DNA of 7,312 nt from Campylobacteraceae bacterium (GTDB lineage: Bacteria; Campylobacterota; Campylobacteria; Campylobacterales; Sulfurovaceae), in contig JALWZI010000081.1 in NCBI GenBank assembly GCA_027002755.1, forward strand, positions 1 through 7,312, in the 5' to 3' direction. Numbering within the stretch: position 1 is the first letter of the stretch; every line of letters starts with the position of its first letter. A program made the translations under genes and the position numbers. The notes below the pieces were generated by a model that made no database searches, was not told the DNA's origin, and saw nothing but the letters and a program-made list of their open reading frames with translations. Below, piece after piece: positions 7,094-7,312 of this stretch.

Positions 7094-7171
7094 ACCTCGT
7101 TCGGATACCCTCTGTCGGCAGTTTCCTCCTTTCCTCAAGCCCTGCTTCAACCTTTTTTCTCCTTTTTTCGA

Positions 7172-7177
7172 TATAAT
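7172..7177 (+). promoter_or_regulatory. Candidate -10 box (TATAAT) for gyrB
   Basis: TTTTTTCGATATAATCTAAGG holds a perfect TATAAT behind two T-runs (7151-7156 and 7163-7168), the typical Campylobacterota sigma-70 promoter shape. Transcription would begin near 7184, leaving a leader of about 36 nt. The rest of the 126-bp moeA-gyrB gap shows no gene and no clear moeA terminator hairpin, and none of the heptamer elements. Confidence 0.7.
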
Positions 7178-7219
7178 CTAAGGATTTTATAAATAATGTA
7201 AACAGTACGGAGAGTGCAC

Positions 7220-7312
7220 ATGGCAGATTACGGCGCCGGAAACATCAAGGTCCTCAAAGGACTCGAAGCGGTCCGCAAACGTCCCGGAATGTACATCGGG
7301 GATACGTCGATC
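7220..7312 (+). CDS. gyrB: DNA gyrase subunit B, N-terminal fragment (cut by window end)
   Basis: ATPase subunit of type II topoisomerase, which introduces negative supercoils with GyrA. Only the first 31 residues are in the window; the frame is open to the last base. [21 protein letters not shown] is the conserved N-terminal stretch of the GHKL ATPase domain, with the [11 protein letters not shown] signature. The ATG at 7220 follows GGAG at 7209-7212 with 7-nt spacing and places the motif at about the expected distance. ParE shares this stretch, but the sequence most resembles Campylobacterota GyrB. It has its own promoter and appears independent of the molybdenum-cofactor genes. Confidence 0.93.
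   Translation, partial: MADYGAGNIKVLKGLEAVRKRPGMYIGDTSI

Noticed and set aside
5861..7150. A 429-codon open frame on the minus strand opposite moeA
   Set aside because: Antisense shadow of moeA: the sense strand carries all MoeA signatures, and the shadow has none of its own.

Overview
The window looks like a free-living, fairly GC-rich member of the Campylobacterota (Epsilonproteobacteria). This is inferred from several signals together: a PglE-PglF pair of the bacillosamine/N-glycan type, a GltX closely resembling Helicobacter/Campylobacter GltX1, a short MqnA of the futalosine menaquinone pathway, and promoters with a TATAAT/TAAAAT -10 box, a T-rich upstream stretch and no clear -35. The coding GC and the many GGG/CGG codons recall deep-sea sulfur- or hydrogen-oxidising lineages (Nitratifractor/Sulfurovaceae-like) more than host-associated Campylobacter. 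The genus is not proven.

Layout. Positions 1-2538 (+) hold the end of pglE and all of pglF, overlapping by 4 bp, two consecutive steps of UDP-bacillosamine-type sugar synthesis. Positions 2596-3990 (+) hold gltX, glutamyl-tRNA synthetase. Positions 3995-4645 (-) hold mqnA, convergent with gltX and separated from it by only 4 bp. Divergent from mqnA, a molybdenum-cofactor cluster runs rightwards: moaD (4918-5139), moaE (5259-5732) and moeA (5885-7093). gyrB starts at 7220 behind its own promoter and runs off the window. No gene-free stretch exceeds 300 bases; the longest is the 272-bp mqnA-moaD gap.

Genes together. MoaD and MoaE form molybdopterin synthase, and MoeA then inserts molybdenum. 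MqnA starts futalosine-route menaquinone synthesis. The central block therefore supplies a cofactor and a quinone that anaerobic molybdoenzyme respiration would use.

Most unusual content. The three gaps of the mqnA-moaD-moaE-moeA block each carry a related composite repeat: a tandem heptamer array (consensus KARTGAR), a fixed junction TTYGGTA, a 7-bp hairpin whose arms co-vary between copies, and then further 7-bp-period arrays, partly in inverted orientation. One copy has overrun the 3' end of moaE and supplies its last codons and stop. One lies in the probable mqnA leader, next to an 11-bp perfect inverted repeat whose loop holds the mqnA Shine-Dalgarno and whose stem holds the GTG start.
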